Both the position numbers and the translations under genes were made by a program. This document shows, one piece after another, positions 41,338 through 51,851 of a stretch of 64,000 nt of DNA; the first letter of the stretch is position 1, and each line of letters begins with the position of its first letter. The stretch comes from Agromyces mediolanus (GTDB lineage: Bacteria > Actinomycetota > Actinomycetes > Actinomycetales > Microbacteriaceae), in contig NZ_JAMBNX010000009.1 in NCBI RefSeq assembly GCF_023715325.1, forward strand, positions 1 through 64,000, read 5' to 3'. Under the pieces are notes generated by a model that was not told where the DNA came from, made no database searches, and worked only from the letters and a program-made list of their open reading frames with translations.

Positions 41338-41718
41338 TCAGGCTTCGGCGGTCTCGACCGCTTGCACATCGGCGCCGACCTGCACCGGCTGCCCGGCCAC
41401 GGTCGGCACCGCTTCCAGATCGAGATGCTCCGGCACGAGCTCGATACCGCCCGTGGTGTTCGCGGACCGCATGAGGTCCTCGAGCCAGCGGGGGTTCAGC
41501 TCCGGCCGCTCCGGTTCGTTGAACACGAAGCGCAGCGGGATCGCCGGATGCATCCAGAGCGTCTCCCGGCCGCGCGGTTCATCATCATGGTGCAGCCACG
41601 ACAACGTGAAGCTCTCGTTGCGACGGAGCTTGGTGACGAGAACCACCTTCAGGTGCGCAAGCATGCGGTCCTCGATTCCGATCGGGGTTTGCGCGTCCCC
41701 GTAGTACAGCGTGCCCAT
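41338..41718 (-). CDS. DUF7882 family protein
   Basis: A 126-residue protein: MGTLYYGDAQTPIGIEDRML, AHLKVVLVTKLRRNESFTLS, WLHHDDEPRGRETLWMHPAI and PLRFVFNEPERPELNPRWLE. This is a small family that recurs in Microbacteriaceae genomes, often in several copies (from memory). No catalytic residues are known. The last 25 residues are an acidic/Val tail. Its convergent neighbour at 40951 is a diverged relative. Confidence 0.75.
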   Translation of the reverse strand: MGTLYYGDAQTPIGIEDRMLAHLKVVLVTKLRRNESFTLSWLHHDDEPRGRETLWMHPAIPLRFVFNEPERPELNPRWLEDLMRSANTTGGIELVPEHLDLEAVPTVAGQPVQVGADVQAVETAEA

Positions 41719-41796
41719 ACTCCAGACCGTAACCCATTCCCGCGGGACGTTCGACGCATGGGGACGATCGGCGCGGGCGGCACGTTCTGCGGACCT

Positions 41797-42327
41797 TCAG
41801 GAGCAGGCCGACCGTCCCGCCGTCTCGCTCGCGTGCGCGCCGCCGAGCGGCTCGCGGAAGCCCTGCCAGAGGTAGGTGTCCTTGCGCACCTCCAGCACCG
41901 TCAGGGTCTCGAGGTCGGAGATGCCGTGGATGCGGCGGATGTCGTGGAGGACGATGTTGCCGAGTGCAGCCGCGTCGGGGGCGAACACGTCGAGGATGAT
42001 GTCGTAGTAGCCGAGCGCGCAGGCGACGTACATGATCTGCGGGTGGTCGGCGAGCTGCTCGGCCACGCGCGAGACGGGGACTCCTGCGACGCGGATGCCG
42101 ATGTGGGCCTCGATGCCGCCGATCTTCGTCTCGTCGTACATGCCGGAGACGTAGATCACGCCGAGGGAGACCAGGCGGTTGTAGCGCTGGCGGATGGTCG
42201 GCTCGGAGTAGCCGATGCGCCGGCCGATCTCGGCGAAGGAACGGCGTCCGTCGACCCGGAGCTGATCGATGATCTCCAGGTCGAGGTCGTCGAGGGAGAG
42301 GCTCCGCTGCTGGTGTCTGTCGAGCAC
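41797..42327 (-). CDS. Lrp/AsnC family transcriptional regulator
   Basis: A 176-residue regulator. N-terminal HTH: LDDLDLEIIDQLRVDGRRSF then AEIGRRIGYSEPTIRQRYNR (residues 11-50). The C-terminal RAM (ACT-like) domain spans residues 70-150 (GIRVAGVPVSRVAEQLADHP, YYDIILDVFAPDAAALGNIV). A 20-residue tail follows. Lrp proteins form octamers and sense amino acids. It is downstream of nrdF on the same strand, separated by a hairpin, so it is probably its own unit. Confidence 0.9.
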   Translation of the reverse strand: MLDRHQQRSLSLDDLDLEIIDQLRVDGRRSFAEIGRRIGYSEPTIRQRYNRLVSLGVIYVSGMYDETKIGGIEAHIGIRVAGVPVSRVAEQLADHPQIMYVACALGYYDIILDVFAPDAAALGNIVLHDIRRIHGISDLETLTVLEVRKDTYLWQGFREPLGGAHASETAGRSACS

Positions 42328-42443
42328 GGAGTCAGCGTAGTGGAGCCCTCATCATCCCGTCGGAGGCGGAGGCGCCATCGGGCAGAGCGTGGGCGGGGGC
42401 CCAGACCGCGCGAGACGCGGCTGAGCCCCCATCGAGGAACCGA

Positions 42444-42464
42444 ATCGAGAGAAACGCTCTCGAT
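42444..42464 (-). terminator. Hairpin after nrdF
   Basis: ATCGAGAG and CTCTCGAT pair over eight bases with loop AAACG, nine bases past the nrdF stop. It marks the end of the nrdHIEF operon. Confidence 0.55.
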
Positions 42465-42472
42465 CTGGGATT

Positions 42473-44268
<1,796 letters not shown>

Positions 44269-44274
44269 GTGCGA

Positions 44275-46380
44275 TCACAGCGTGCAGCTGACGCAGAGCT
44301 CCAACTCGGTGCCTTCGAGGGCCATCTGCCGCAGGCGGATGTAGTAGATGGTCTTGATGCCCTTCTTCCACGCGTAGATCTGCGCCTTGTTGATGTCGCG
44401 GGTCGTCGCGGTGTCCTTGAAGAAGAGCGTGAGCGAGAGGCCCTGGTCGACGTGCTGCGTCGCCGCGGCGTAGGTGTCGATGACCTTCTCGTAGCCGATC
44501 TCGTACGCGTCCTGGTAGTACTCCAGGTTGTCGTTCGTCATGAAGGCGGCCGGGTAGTACACGCGCCCGAGCTTGCCCTCCTTGCGGATCTCGATCTTCG
44601 AGGCGATCGGGTGGATCGACGCCGTCGAGTTGTTGATGTACGAGATCGAGCCGGTCGGCGGCACCGCCTGCAGGTTCTGGTTGTAGATGCCGTGCTCCTG
44701 GATCGAGGCCTTGAGCTCGCGCCAGTCGTCCTGCGTGGGGATGTGCACGCCCGAGTCGGCGAACATGCCCGCCACCTTCTCGGTCGCCGGCACCCACTCC
44801 TGCTCGGTGTACTTGTCGAAGAACTCGCCCGAGGCGTACTTCGAGTCGGCGAAGCCGTCGAACACCTCGCCGCGCTCGATCGCGATCCTGTTCGAGGCGC
44901 GCAGCGCGTGGAACAGCACCGTGTAGAAGTAGATGTTCGTGAAGTCGACGCCCTCTTCCGAACCGTAGAAGACGCGCTCGCGAGCGAGGTAGCCGTGCAG
45001 GTTCATCTGGCCGAGGCCGATGGCGTGCGACTTGTCGTTGCCGTCCTCGATGGAGCGCACCGAGGTGATGTGGCTCTGGTTCGACACCGAGGTGAGGCCG
45101 CGGATTGCGGTCTCGACCGTCTTGCCGAAGTCGGGCGAGTCCATCGTGAGGGCGATGTTCAGCGAGCCGAGGTTGCAGCTGATGTCCTTGCCGATGACGT
45201 CGTACGACAGGTCTTCGTGGTACGTCGTCGGCGTGTTCACCTGCAGGATCTCGCTGCACAGGTTCGACATGTTGATGCGGCCCTTGATCGGGTTCGCCTT
45301 GTTCACCGTGTCTTCGAACACGATGTAGGGGTAGCCCGACTCGAACTGGATCTCGGCGAGGGTCTGGAAGAACTCGCGCGCGTTGATCTTCGTCTTCTTG
45401 ATGCGGGCGTCGTTCACCATGTCGCGGTAGTTCTCGGTGAGCGGCACATCGCCGAAGGGCTTGCCGTAGACCTTCTCGACGTCGTACGGCGAGAAGAGGT
45501 ACATGTCCTCGTTGTTCTTCGCGAGCTCGAAGGTGATGTCGGGCACGACGACGCCGAGGGAGAGCGTCTTGATGCGGATCTTCTCGTCGGCGTTCTCGCG
45601 CTTGGTGTCGAGGAACCGCATGATGTCGGGGTGGTGCGCCGAGAGGTACACCGCGCCGGCGCCCTGACGCGCGCCGAGCTGGTTGGCGTAGCTGAAGCTG
45701 TCTTCCAGCAGCTTCATCACGGGGATGATGCCGGAGGACTGGTTCTCGATCTGCTTGATCGGCGCACCCGACTCGCGGATGTTCGAGAGCAGCAGGGCCA
45801 CGCCGCCGCCGCGCTTGGAGAGCTGCAGCGCCGAGTTGATGCCGCGGGCGATCGACTCCATGTTGTCTTCGATGCGGAGGAGGAAGCAGGAGACGAGCTC
45901 GCCGCGCTGCGCCTTGCCCGTGTTGAGGAAGGTCGGCGTGGCCGGCTGGAAGCGGCCGGCGATGATCTCGTCGACGAGGTCGAGCGCGAGCTGCTCGTCG
46001 CCGCGGGCGAGCCCGAGCGCGGTCATCACGACGCGGTCCTCGAAGCGCTCGAGGTAGCGCTTGCCGTCGAAGGTCTTCAGCGTGTAGCTCGTGTAGTACT
46101 TGAACGCGCCGAGGAAGGTCTCGAAGCGGAACTTCTTCGAATAGGCGAAGTCGTTGAGCTTCTGGATGAACTCGAACGAGTACTGGTCGAGCACGGCCTG
46201 CTCGTAATACTCCTTCTCGACCAGGTAGTCGAGCCGCTCCTTCAGCGAGTGGAAGAAGACGGTGTTCTGGTTGACGTGCTGCAGGAAGTACTCGCGCGCC
46301 GCCTCGCGGTCCTTCTCGAACTGGATCTCGCCGTTCGGGCCGTAGAGGTTCAGCATGGCGTTGAGGGAGTGGTAGTCCAT
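44275..46380 (-). CDS. nrdE: Class Ib ribonucleotide reductase large subunit NrdE
   Basis: A 701-residue catalytic subunit that reduces ribonucleoside diphosphates. The start [17 protein letters not shown] matches the usual NrdE N-terminus; a TTG at 46446 would overlap nrdI and add 22 residues without homology. [14 protein letters not shown] holds an active-site Cys, SDICNLGSLN-type [11 protein letters not shown] the Asn/Cys region, and [16 protein letters not shown] the conserved P-loop-like segment. The terminal ELCVSCTL is the redox-shuttle Cys pair serviced by NrdH. It follows nrdI by about 30 bases. Confidence 0.95.
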   Translation of the reverse strand: MDYHSLNAMLNLYGPNGEIQFEKDREAAREYFLQHVNQNTVFFHSLKERLDYLVEKEYYEQAVLDQYSFEFIQKLNDFAYSKKFRFETFLGAFKYYTSYTLKTFDGKRYLERFEDRVVMTALGLARGDEQLALDLVDEIIAGRFQPATPTFLNTGKAQRGELVSCFLLRIEDNMESIARGINSALQLSKRGGGVALLLSNIRESGAPIKQIENQSSGIIPVMKLLEDSFSYANQLGARQGAGAVYLSAHHPDIMRFLDTKRENADEKIRIKTLSLGVVVPDITFELAKNNEDMYLFSPYDVEKVYGKPFGDVPLTENYRDMVNDARIKKTKINAREFFQTLAEIQFESGYPYIVFEDTVNKANPIKGRINMSNLCSEILQVNTPTTYHEDLSYDVIGKDISCNLGSLNIALTMDSPDFGKTVETAIRGLTSVSNQSHITSVRSIEDGNDKSHAIGLGQMNLHGYLARERVFYGSEEGVDFTNIYFYTVLFHALRASNRIAIERGEVFDGFADSKYASGEFFDKYTEQEWVPATEKVAGMFADSGVHIPTQDDWRELKASIQEHGIYNQNLQAVPPTGSISYINNSTASIHPIASKIEIRKEGKLGRVYYPAAFMTNDNLEYYQDAYEIGYEKVIDTYAAATQHVDQGLSLTLFFKDTATTRDINKAQIYAWKKGIKTIYYIRLRQMALEGTELELCVSCTL

Positions 46381-46412
46381 TCCGCTCGACCCCCGGGGCG
46401 CCTCGATCAGAG

Positions 46413-46832
46413 CTACGCCGTCAGTCGTTGCTGCTGTGCTTGCCAAAATGCGTCCAATCCCTCGTCGACGGCGCGAACGTCGTCTGGTGTTCCGAATACT
46501 TCAAATCGATAGAGATGCGGCACGGCGCACTTGGCGGCGATGATGTCGCCGGCCAGGCAGTAGCCCGTGCCGAAATTGGTGTTGCCGGCGCCGATGACGC
46601 CGCGGATGAGCGCCCGGTTCGCCGGGTCGTTCAGGAAGCGGATGACCTGCTTCGGGACGGCGCCATTGCCGTCGCCTCCGCCGTAGGTCGGAACGACGAG
46701 CACGAACGGCTCGTCGGCGCGGAGCGGCTCGTCGCGGGCGAACAGCGGGATACGGTCGGCCGGACGACCGAGCTTCTCGATGAACCGCTGCGTGTTGCCC
46801 GAGACGCTCGAGAAGTAGACCAGGTTCGTCAT
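46413..46832 (-). CDS. nrdI: Flavodoxin-like NrdI
   Basis: A 139-residue flavoprotein that supplies the oxidant for assembling the manganese-tyrosyl radical in Nrd[17 protein letters not shown] is the FMN phosphate loop, [20 protein letters not shown] and [14 protein letters not shown] are the further FMN-binding loops typical of NrdI. The ATG at 46832 has GGGAGGG immediately upstream; an ATG at 46877 extends into the gap with no homology. Codon use at its 3' end is less GC-rich than in nrdE. Confidence 0.95.
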   Translation of the reverse strand: MTNLVYFSSVSGNTQRFIEKLGRPADRIPLFARDEPLRADEPFVLVVPTYGGGDGNGAVPKQVIRFLNDPANRALIRGVIGAGNTNFGTGYCLAGDIIAAKCAVPHLYRFEVFGTPDDVRAVDEGLDAFWQAQQQRLTA

Positions 46833-46889
46833 GTTCCCTCCCTCACGTCGTGCACGGCCGGATCTCGTGGAGCTCACCGACCGCCATGA

Positions 46890-47123
46890 CTACGCGAGGC
46901 GGGCGGCCAGCTCGTCGATCTTGTCGGGGCGGAAGCCCGACCAGTGACCCTCGTCGGTGATGACGACCGGGGCCTGCAGATACCCGAGCTCCTTGACCTG
47001 CGCGAGGGCCTGCTCGTCGACAGAGAGGTCGAGCACTTCGTACTCGATGCCCTTGCTGTCGAGGGCGCGATACGTCGCGTTGCACTGGACGCAGGAAGGC
47101 TTGGTGTAGACCGTGACCGTCAT
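46890..47123 (-). CDS. nrdH: Glutaredoxin-like electron donor NrdH
   Basis: A 77-residue redoxin with the active site CVQC at residues 11-14 and the conserved APVV cis-Pro segment and WSGFRPDKI motif of NrdH, which is reduced by thioredoxin reductase and in turn reduces NrdE. First gene of the operon; the promoter region upstream (47124-47435) has NrdR-like and DnaA-box sequences. Confidence 0.96.
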   Translation of the reverse strand: MTVTVYTKPSCVQCNATYRALDSKGIEYEVLDLSVDEQALAQVKELGYLQAPVVITDEGHWSGFRPDKIDELAARLA

Positions 47124-47187
47124 GGTTTCCCCTCGTTCTCTCGAGCCCCTCGGGGAGCTCGCCCCCGGTTTCTAGCTGGTGTCTTCG

Positions 47188-47249
47188 ATACTACATCTTG
47201 TGTTCCCCCAGCGGGGCAGCCACAACATGCTGTAGTTACATCCGTGTAG
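47188..47249. promoter_or_regulatory. NrdR-box-like repeats before nrdH
   Basis: Three related elements lie in a row: ATACTACATCTTGTGT (47188), CACAACATGCTGTAGT (47221) and GTTACATCCGTGTAGT (47234). Each shows ACTACA or its complement TGTAGT facing a TGT/ACA half. NrdR represses nrd operons through tandem 16-base boxes about three turns apart; the first two are 33 bases apart. The match to the known consensus is partial. Confidence 0.42.
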
Positions 47250-47258
47250 TTATCCACG
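47250..47258 (+). promoter_or_regulatory. DnaA-box-like TTATCCACG, copy 1
   Basis: Eight of nine bases match the DnaA box TTATCCACA. It lies about 130 bases upstream of the nrdH start, with a second copy three bases away. Confidence 0.55.
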
Positions 47259-47261
47259 GGG

Positions 47262-47270
47262 TTATCCACG
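47262..47270 (+). promoter_or_regulatory. DnaA-box-like TTATCCACG, copy 2
   Basis: Same nine bases as copy 1, with a 12-base start-to-start distance (about one helical turn), so two DnaA molecules could bind side by side. Confidence 0.55.
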
Positions 47271-47326
47271 GGATTTCCCCAGGTCGACCAACTCGGATCA
47301 GCGGAAATCCGCCCTTTCGACCCCTG

Positions 47327-47335
47327 TTATCCACA
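47327..47335 (+). promoter_or_regulatory. Consensus DnaA box TTATCCACA
   Basis: Exact consensus. A weaker inverted match, TGTGGACAG, follows at 47362. The 312-base gap between nrdH and the acyltransferase holds no gene, only these sites, the NrdR-like boxes and a hairpin. Confidence 0.6.
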
Positions 47336-47398
47336 ACGTCTGCCGCCTCGGAAAAAGTCCTTGTGGACAGTCACCCCGGCGTGTCGCGGCGTGTCGCC

Positions 47399-47420
47399 GA
47401 GCCCCAAGTTCTTGGGGCTC
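47399..47420 (-). terminator. Hairpin after the acyltransferase gene
   Basis: GAGCCCCAAG and CTTGGGGCTC pair perfectly around TT, 16 bases past the acyltransferase stop. Confidence 0.55.
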
Positions 47421-47435
47421 TCACCGAGCCGACCC

Positions 47436-48848
47436 CTACATCTGGTGTTGTGGGATCAGCTTCCCACCGACCACCGACATTCCGGCCCCGACACGCGCCG
47501 TGAGCGCTGCACGTCCGTGCATCCGGGGCGGCCGCGCGCCGAGCAGCGCCACTCCGAGCAGCGCGAGCGAGACGAGGGCCGGCGCCGGGGCGAAGCCGAC
47601 GACGAGCGCGGTGCCGACGCCGAGCACGCCGGCGGGCACGGCAAGCCAGGCCGGCACGCGCGGCAGCTCCTCGGCGAGCGCCCGCGCCCGCGGCATCCGC
47701 CCCGCCCCGCCGTCGCCGTCGCGACCCGAGGCGCGCGAGCCGCGCTCCCAGCCGGCGAAGGCGCGCACCGCGAGCGCGGTCACGGCGGCGGCGCCGAGGA
47801 GCCAGAGCGGCCGGGTCGCCCACCAGTCCGCGCTGAGCGGCTCGGGCAGCGCGAGCCCGAACGTCGCGTTCGCCGCGAGCAGGCCCGCCGCGAGCAGCAC
47901 GAAGGCGGGCAGGTGCCAGAGGTACATGGTCATCCCCCACTCCCCGAAGCTCGCGACGAGCTTGGCCGGGCCGCGGCGCTCCGCCCAGCGGCCGAGGGGG
48001 CGCCGCACGAGCGAGAAGAGCGCGAGCTGGGCCGTGCCGAGGAGCACGAGGCAGATCGTGGGCGGGTTGAGGTTCTGCAGCAGGTCGGGCGTGTACGGGC
48101 CGGAGAGCGTGATCGCCAGCAGGCCGCCGAGCGCGCAGAGCGCGAGGCGCAGGCGGGTCGCCACCGGCATCCGGTCGACCGTGCCGTCGGCGAGGAGGAA
48201 CCCGAGCTGCTGCATGGCGAGCCACACGAACGCGAGGTTCAGGAACCCGAGCGCCTCGACGCCCGTGCTGAAGCGCACCGCGTCCACCGCGACGACGGTG
48301 CCGACGAGCGCGCCGATCGTCAGGCCCGGACGCCACTCGTGCAGGCGCACCATGAGCGGCACGAGCGCGGAGACGCCGAGGTAGACGGCGAGGAACCAGA
48401 GCGGCTGGCCGATGCGGAACGAGGCCGTCTGCACGATCTCGGCCGGCACCCCCGCCGCGGCGAGCGCCGCGAGCGCGAGCCCAACGACGACGACGAGCGG
48501 CACGGCGGGACGCACGAGCCGCGTGATCCGGTCGCGCACGAAACTCGCGGCGTCGGTGCCGCGAGCCCGGCGGCGCTGCCACGCGGTCCAGCCGGAGAAG
48601 CCGCCGATGAGGAAGAAGAGCGGCATGATCTGCACGATCCAGGTGGTCGGGGCGAGCAGGTCCCAGCCCTCGAGCGCGTTCTCCAGCACCGGCCCTGCGG
48701 GGCCGACGCTCACGCCGACCATCATCGCGTGCAGCAGGAACACGACGGCGAGGCATCCCGCCCGTGCCGCGTCGATCGCCGTGTCGCGCGCGGGCTTGGC
48801 GCCCGTCGCGGTACGCCCTGCGGCGCTCGCCTCGATCGTCGCGTCCAT
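47436..48848 (-). CDS. Acyltransferase family 3 membrane protein
   Basis: A 470-residue integral membrane protein with about ten or eleven helices. The N-terminal DTAIDAARAGCLAVVFLLHA with its His, then IMPLFFLIGGFSGWTAWQRR, is the Acyl_transf_3 signature; SFGEWGMTMYLWHLPAFVLL near residue 300 is the second conserved block. Such proteins O-acetylate or acylate exported carbohydrates, lipids or peptidoglycan. It is separated from the response regulator by 188 bases that hold a perfect palindrome also present before the sensor kinase, suggesting it is a target of that two-component system. Confidence 0.86.
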   Translation of the reverse strand: MDATIEASAAGRTATGAKPARDTAIDAARAGCLAVVFLLHAMMVGVSVGPAGPVLENALEGWDLLAPTTWIVQIMPLFFLIGGFSGWTAWQRRRARGTDAASFVRDRITRLVRPAVPLVVVVGLALAALAAAGVPAEIVQTASFRIGQPLWFLAVYLGVSALVPLMVRLHEWRPGLTIGALVGTVVAVDAVRFSTGVEALGFLNLAFVWLAMQQLGFLLADGTVDRMPVATRLRLALCALGGLLAITLSGPYTPDLLQNLNPPTICLVLLGTAQLALFSLVRRPLGRWAERRGPAKLVASFGEWGMTMYLWHLPAFVLLAAGLLAANATFGLALPEPLSADWWATRPLWLLGAAAVTALAVRAFAGWERGSRASGRDGDGGAGRMPRARALAEELPRVPAWLAVPAGVLGVGTALVVGFAPAPALVSLALLGVALLGARPPRMHGRAALTARVGAGMSVVGGKLIPQHQM

Positions 48849-48936
48849 CGGGATCCCCTCCGCCGGCGGTCCGTCCCCCGGCTCCCCGCAGGCTATGGAC
48901 GCGGTACCGCGCGGAGCATCACCCGCTGGACCGGTT

Positions 48937-48964
48937 CGTGCCCCCTACCGCGGTAGGGGGCACG
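48937..48964. promoter_or_regulatory. Response-regulator operator, perfect palindrome CCCCCTACCGCGGTAGGGGG
   Basis: The 20-base core extends to a 28-base perfect palindrome, 89 bases before the acyltransferase start. The related site at 51101 precedes the kinase gene. Downstream bases toward each gene are also alike (CGAAC, then GCGGG.GATGC), so whole promoters seem related. Confidence 0.7.
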
Positions 48965-49036
48965 GGGCGGCGGATGGGTCGACGGACGGATGCGGGCGAC
49001 GGATGCCGCCGCGGGACGAGACGCGCGCCGAGCCGC

Positions 49037-49708
49037 TCAGCGGGCGGGCGAGACGAGGCCGGTGTCGTACGCGAAGACGACGGCGTGCACCCGGTCGCGG
49101 AGCCCGAGCTTCTGCAGGATCTTGCTCACGTGCGTCTTCACCGTCTGCTCGGCGATGAACAGCTCGGCCGCGATCTCCTGGTTCGAGCGTCCCCGGGCGA
49201 TCCGCACGAGCACCTCGCGCTCGCGCTCCGTGAGCGCCGAGAGCAGATGCTCGTCGACGGGCCGCGCGGGCGCCTGCTTCGCCACGTCCTCGATGAGCCG
49301 TCGGGTCACGCTCGGCGCGAGCAGCGCCTCCCCCGCCGCGATCACCCGCACCGCGCGGGCCACCTCGTCGGGCAGGGCGTCCTTCAGCAGGAAGCCGCTC
49401 GCCCCGGCGCGCAGCGCCTGGTACACGTACTCGTCGATGTCGAAGGTCGTGAGCATCAGCACCCGCGGCACATAGTCGCTCGACCGCGGCGGGGTCTGCA
49501 GGGCGCGCGTGGCCTCGATGCCGTTCACCCCGGGCATCCGCACGTCCATCACGACCACGTCCGGCCGCAGCTCGTGCGCGAGCCGCACCGCCTCGGCGCC
49601 GTCGGAGGCCTGGCCGACGACCTCGATGCCGGGCTGCGCGTCGAGCACGGCGGCGAAGCCGGCGCGCACCATGGCCTGGTCGTCGGCGACGAGCACGGTG
49701 ATGGTCAT
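49037..49708 (-). CDS. NarL/LuxR family response regulator
   Basis: A 223-residue regulator. Receiver domain at residues 1-120 with acidic pair Asp9-Asp10, phosphoacceptor Asp55 (VVMDVRMPG), Thr in MLTTFD and Lys in FLLKDALP. The LuxR-type HTH is at residues 155-215: LTEREREVLVRIARGRSNQE then IAAELFIAEQTVKTHVSKIL. It overlaps the kinase gene by ATGA. The palindromes before the kinase and acyltransferase genes are the natural candidates for its binding sites. Confidence 0.93.
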   Translation of the reverse strand: MTITVLVADDQAMVRAGFAAVLDAQPGIEVVGQASDGAEAVRLAHELRPDVVVMDVRMPGVNGIEATRALQTPPRSSDYVPRVLMLTTFDIDEYVYQALRAGASGFLLKDALPDEVARAVRVIAAGEALLAPSVTRRLIEDVAKQAPARPVDEHLLSALTEREREVLVRIARGRSNQEIAAELFIAEQTVKTHVSKILQKLGLRDRVHAVVFAYDTGLVSPAR

Positions 49709-51048
49709 CCGGCGGTTCCTCCAGCGGCGGGTGGTGCGGCGACGGGCAGCACGGCGGCGACCCGGAAGCCGCCCGACTCGGTCGGCCCCGTCTCGATCGT
49801 GCCACCGACGAGCCGCGCGCGCTCGCGCATGCCGAGGAGGCCGTGTCCGGCGTCGCCGTCGGGACGCCCGGCGCCGGCCCGCTCGCGGCCCGCGGCGTCG
49901 GCGGCCGGCGTGTTCACGATCTCCACGAGGAGGCGCGTCGCGTCGCCGTGCACCTCCACGGCGGCCTCGGCGCCCGGCGCGTGGCGCAGCACGTTGCTGA
50001 GCGCCTCCTGCACGATGCGGTAGGCGGCCTGGCCGACCGCGGTCGAGACGGGGGCGGTCGTCACGATGCGCGCGTCGACGACGAGCCCGGCGCGGCGCAC
50101 GCTCGACACGAGGGGTCCGATCTCGGCGAAGCCCGGCTGCGGGGCGGTCTCAGCCTCGGCATCCGGATCGCGCAGCACCGCGAGCAGCTCCCGCATCTCG
50201 GCCATCGCGGCCCGGGCGTTCGCGGCGATCTCGCCGAACTCGGCCGTCGCGGCCTCGTCGAGGCCGCTCAGCCGGTAGGGCGCACTCGTGGCCTGCACCT
50301 GCACGATCGACATGCGGTGGGCGACGACGTCGTGCAGTTCCCGGGCGATGCGGGTGCGCTCCTCGGCGACGAGCCGGCGCTCGTGCTCGGTGGCGCTCGT
50401 CCGCCGCTCCGCCTCGAGCGTGTCGGCGACCCGCCCGCGCAGCACTCGGACGAGCCAGGCGAGCCCGAGCACCCCGGCGCTCACCGCGGCGCCGGAGACG
50501 AAGCTCGCCGCGATCGTCGACGGCTCCTCGGCGCGTGCGGGCGGCAGCACCGCGGCGATCGAGCCGAACACGGTGCCGCCCCAGAGCACCACCGCCGGCA
50601 GGAAGCGGCCGCGCAGGGCCAGGATCACGAGTCCGGCGCAGAGCGCGAGCAGCATCGGCACGCTGATCGGCCAGGGCGCGCCGGGCGGCGGCACCGCGAG
50701 CGCGAAGAAGGCCGCCTGTCCGCCGAGGCCGGTGATCGCACCGGGCCATGCCCAGCGCATCGCGAGCGGGAGGCTGCCCGCCGAGAGCAGCGCGACCCCG
50801 AAGGCCGCCGCGACGGGCACCCCGTAGAGCGACGCCGACACCGGCACCATGACGGAGAAGAGGGCGACGGCGACGAAGATGACCGAGAACCAGCTGAGCA
50901 CAAGGTCCGGCCAGGCATCCGTCTCGGTGAGGCGCGGACGACGGCGCACGGTCACGGCCGGTGCGGGCGGCGCCTCCGCGGCGGCCGCGACGAAGCCCTC
51001 CGGAGGCGGGGGCGCCTGCGGAGCAGCGGGAGCGGCTGGGTCGGTCAT
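49705..51048 (-). CDS. NarL-type sensor histidine kinase (HisKA_3)
   Basis: A 447-residue kinase with five or six N-terminal membrane helices (about residues 45-215) and no large extracellular loop, so it may sense a membrane state. The phosphoacceptor segment ERTRIARELHDVVAHRMSIV is a HisKA_3 motif with the His in ELHD. The C-terminal ATPase shows a DGDAGHGLLGMRERARLVGG box (G2-type) and GFRVAAVLPV at the end. The N-box region is AYRIVQEALSNVLRHAPGAE. It is first in its operon; the operator at 51101 is 53 bases upstream. Confidence 0.92.
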   Translation of the reverse strand: MTDPAAPAAPQAPPPPEGFVAAAAEAPPAPAVTVRRRPRLTETDAWPDLVLSWFSVIFVAVALFSVMVPVSASLYGVPVAAAFGVALLSAGSLPLAMRWAWPGAITGLGGQAAFFALAVPPPGAPWPISVPMLLALCAGLVILALRGRFLPAVVLWGGTVFGSIAAVLPPARAEEPSTIAASFVSGAAVSAGVLGLAWLVRVLRGRVADTLEAERRTSATEHERRLVAEERTRIARELHDVVAHRMSIVQVQATSAPYRLSGLDEAATAEFGEIAANARAAMAEMRELLAVLRDPDAEAETAPQPGFAEIGPLVSSVRRAGLVVDARIVTTAPVSTAVGQAAYRIVQEALSNVLRHAPGAEAAVEVHGDATRLLVEIVNTPAADAAGRERAGAGRPDGDAGHGLLGMRERARLVGGTIETGPTESGGFRVAAVLPVAAPPAAGGTAG

Positions 51049-51100
51049 GGGTTCATGCTCGCATCGCGGGCCGTGCAGGGCATCCCCCGCCGGTGGTGTT

Positions 51101-51128
51101 CGCGCCCCCTACCGCGGTACGGGGGGCG
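51101..51128. promoter_or_regulatory. Response-regulator operator before the sensor kinase gene
   Basis: CGCGCCCCCTACCGCGGTAC plus GGGGGGCG forms a 28-base palindrome with two mismatched pairs, and shares CCCCCTACCGCGGTA with the site at 48937. Position fits autoregulation of the two-component operon. Confidence 0.65.
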
Positions 51129-51136
51129 GCCACGGT

Positions 51137-51721
51137 TCAGCCCTTCGCGGCCTTCGCGGCCTTCGCCTGCGCCTTCATCTCCTGCTTGTGCGCTCGCACC
51201 TTCTGCAGCGACTCGGGACTCACGATGTCGGCGACCGAGGCGAAGCTGCCTGCCTCGCCGTACGCACCGACCGCCTCGCGCCAGCCCGGCGCCTCGAGCC
51301 CGCACTGCTTGCCGAGCAGCGCGAGGAAGATGCGCGCCTTCTGCTCGCCGAAGCCCGGCAGCGCCTTCAGCCGCTTCAGCACCTCGGCGCCGCTCGGCTC
51401 GCCGCGGGTCCAGATCTGGCTCGCGTCGCCGCCCCACTCGGACTCGACCGCGGCCGCGAGCTGCTGCACGCGACCGGCCATCGATCCGGGGTAGCGGTGC
51501 ACCGCCGGGGTCTGCGTGAAGACCTCGACGAGACGCTCCGGGTCGGTCGCTGCGATCGTCGCCGGGTCGATCGAGCCGAGCCGGTCGCGGATCTTCTCCG
51601 GACCGGCGAAGGCGGTCTCCATCGCGACCTGCTGGTCGAGCAGCATGCCCGTGAGCAGGGCGAACGGGTCGTTCGAGAGCAGCTCGTCGGCCGACTGCTC
51701 CCCCGTGATGTGCAGTGCCAT
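51137..51721 (-). CDS. HhH-GPD base-excision DNA glycosylase family protein
   Basis: A 194-residue protein from the ATG with GGGAGG 8 bases upstream. PFALLTGMLLDQQVAMETAF near residue 20 is the glycosylase helix; the HhH is LKALPGFGEQKARIFLALLG near residue 130. The region VHRYPGSMAGRVQQLAAAV is also typical. There is no iron-sulfur Cys cluster. The catalytic Asp of the GPD motif is not obvious after the HhH (KQCGLEAPGWREAVG), so base-removal activity is uncertain. The C-terminus is a Lys/Ala repeat (AKAAKAAKG). Confidence 0.82.
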   Translation of the reverse strand: MALHITGEQSADELLSNDPFALLTGMLLDQQVAMETAFAGPEKIRDRLGSIDPATIAATDPERLVEVFTQTPAVHRYPGSMAGRVQQLAAAVESEWGGDASQIWTRGEPSGAEVLKRLKALPGFGEQKARIFLALLGKQCGLEAPGWREAVGAYGEAGSFASVADIVSPESLQKVRAHKQEMKAQAKAAKAAKG

Positions 51722-51851
51722 GCCCCCATCCTCCCACCGCCCGCGGCGATAGGGGATGGCGGATGTCGGCGGATCGTGCTCGGATGGCCCCGTCGGAGGC
51801 CTCCGGCGAATCACGATCCCACCCGCATCCCGCGAACCAGGAGGAGGCATC

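Noticed and set aside
46381-46446. TTG start of nrdE inside nrdI
   Set aside because: The extra 22 residues have no NrdE resemblance; [13 protein letters not shown] is the usual N-terminus.
47188-47370. Replication origin at the DnaA-box cluster
   Set aside because: No dnaA, dnaN, rpmH or parAB nearby and too few boxes; promoter control of nrd is the simpler reading.
47436-47460. Extra NrdR-like sequence CTACATCTGGTGTTGTGG
   Set aside because: It is the 3' coding end of the acyltransferase gene, so the likeness is probably chance.
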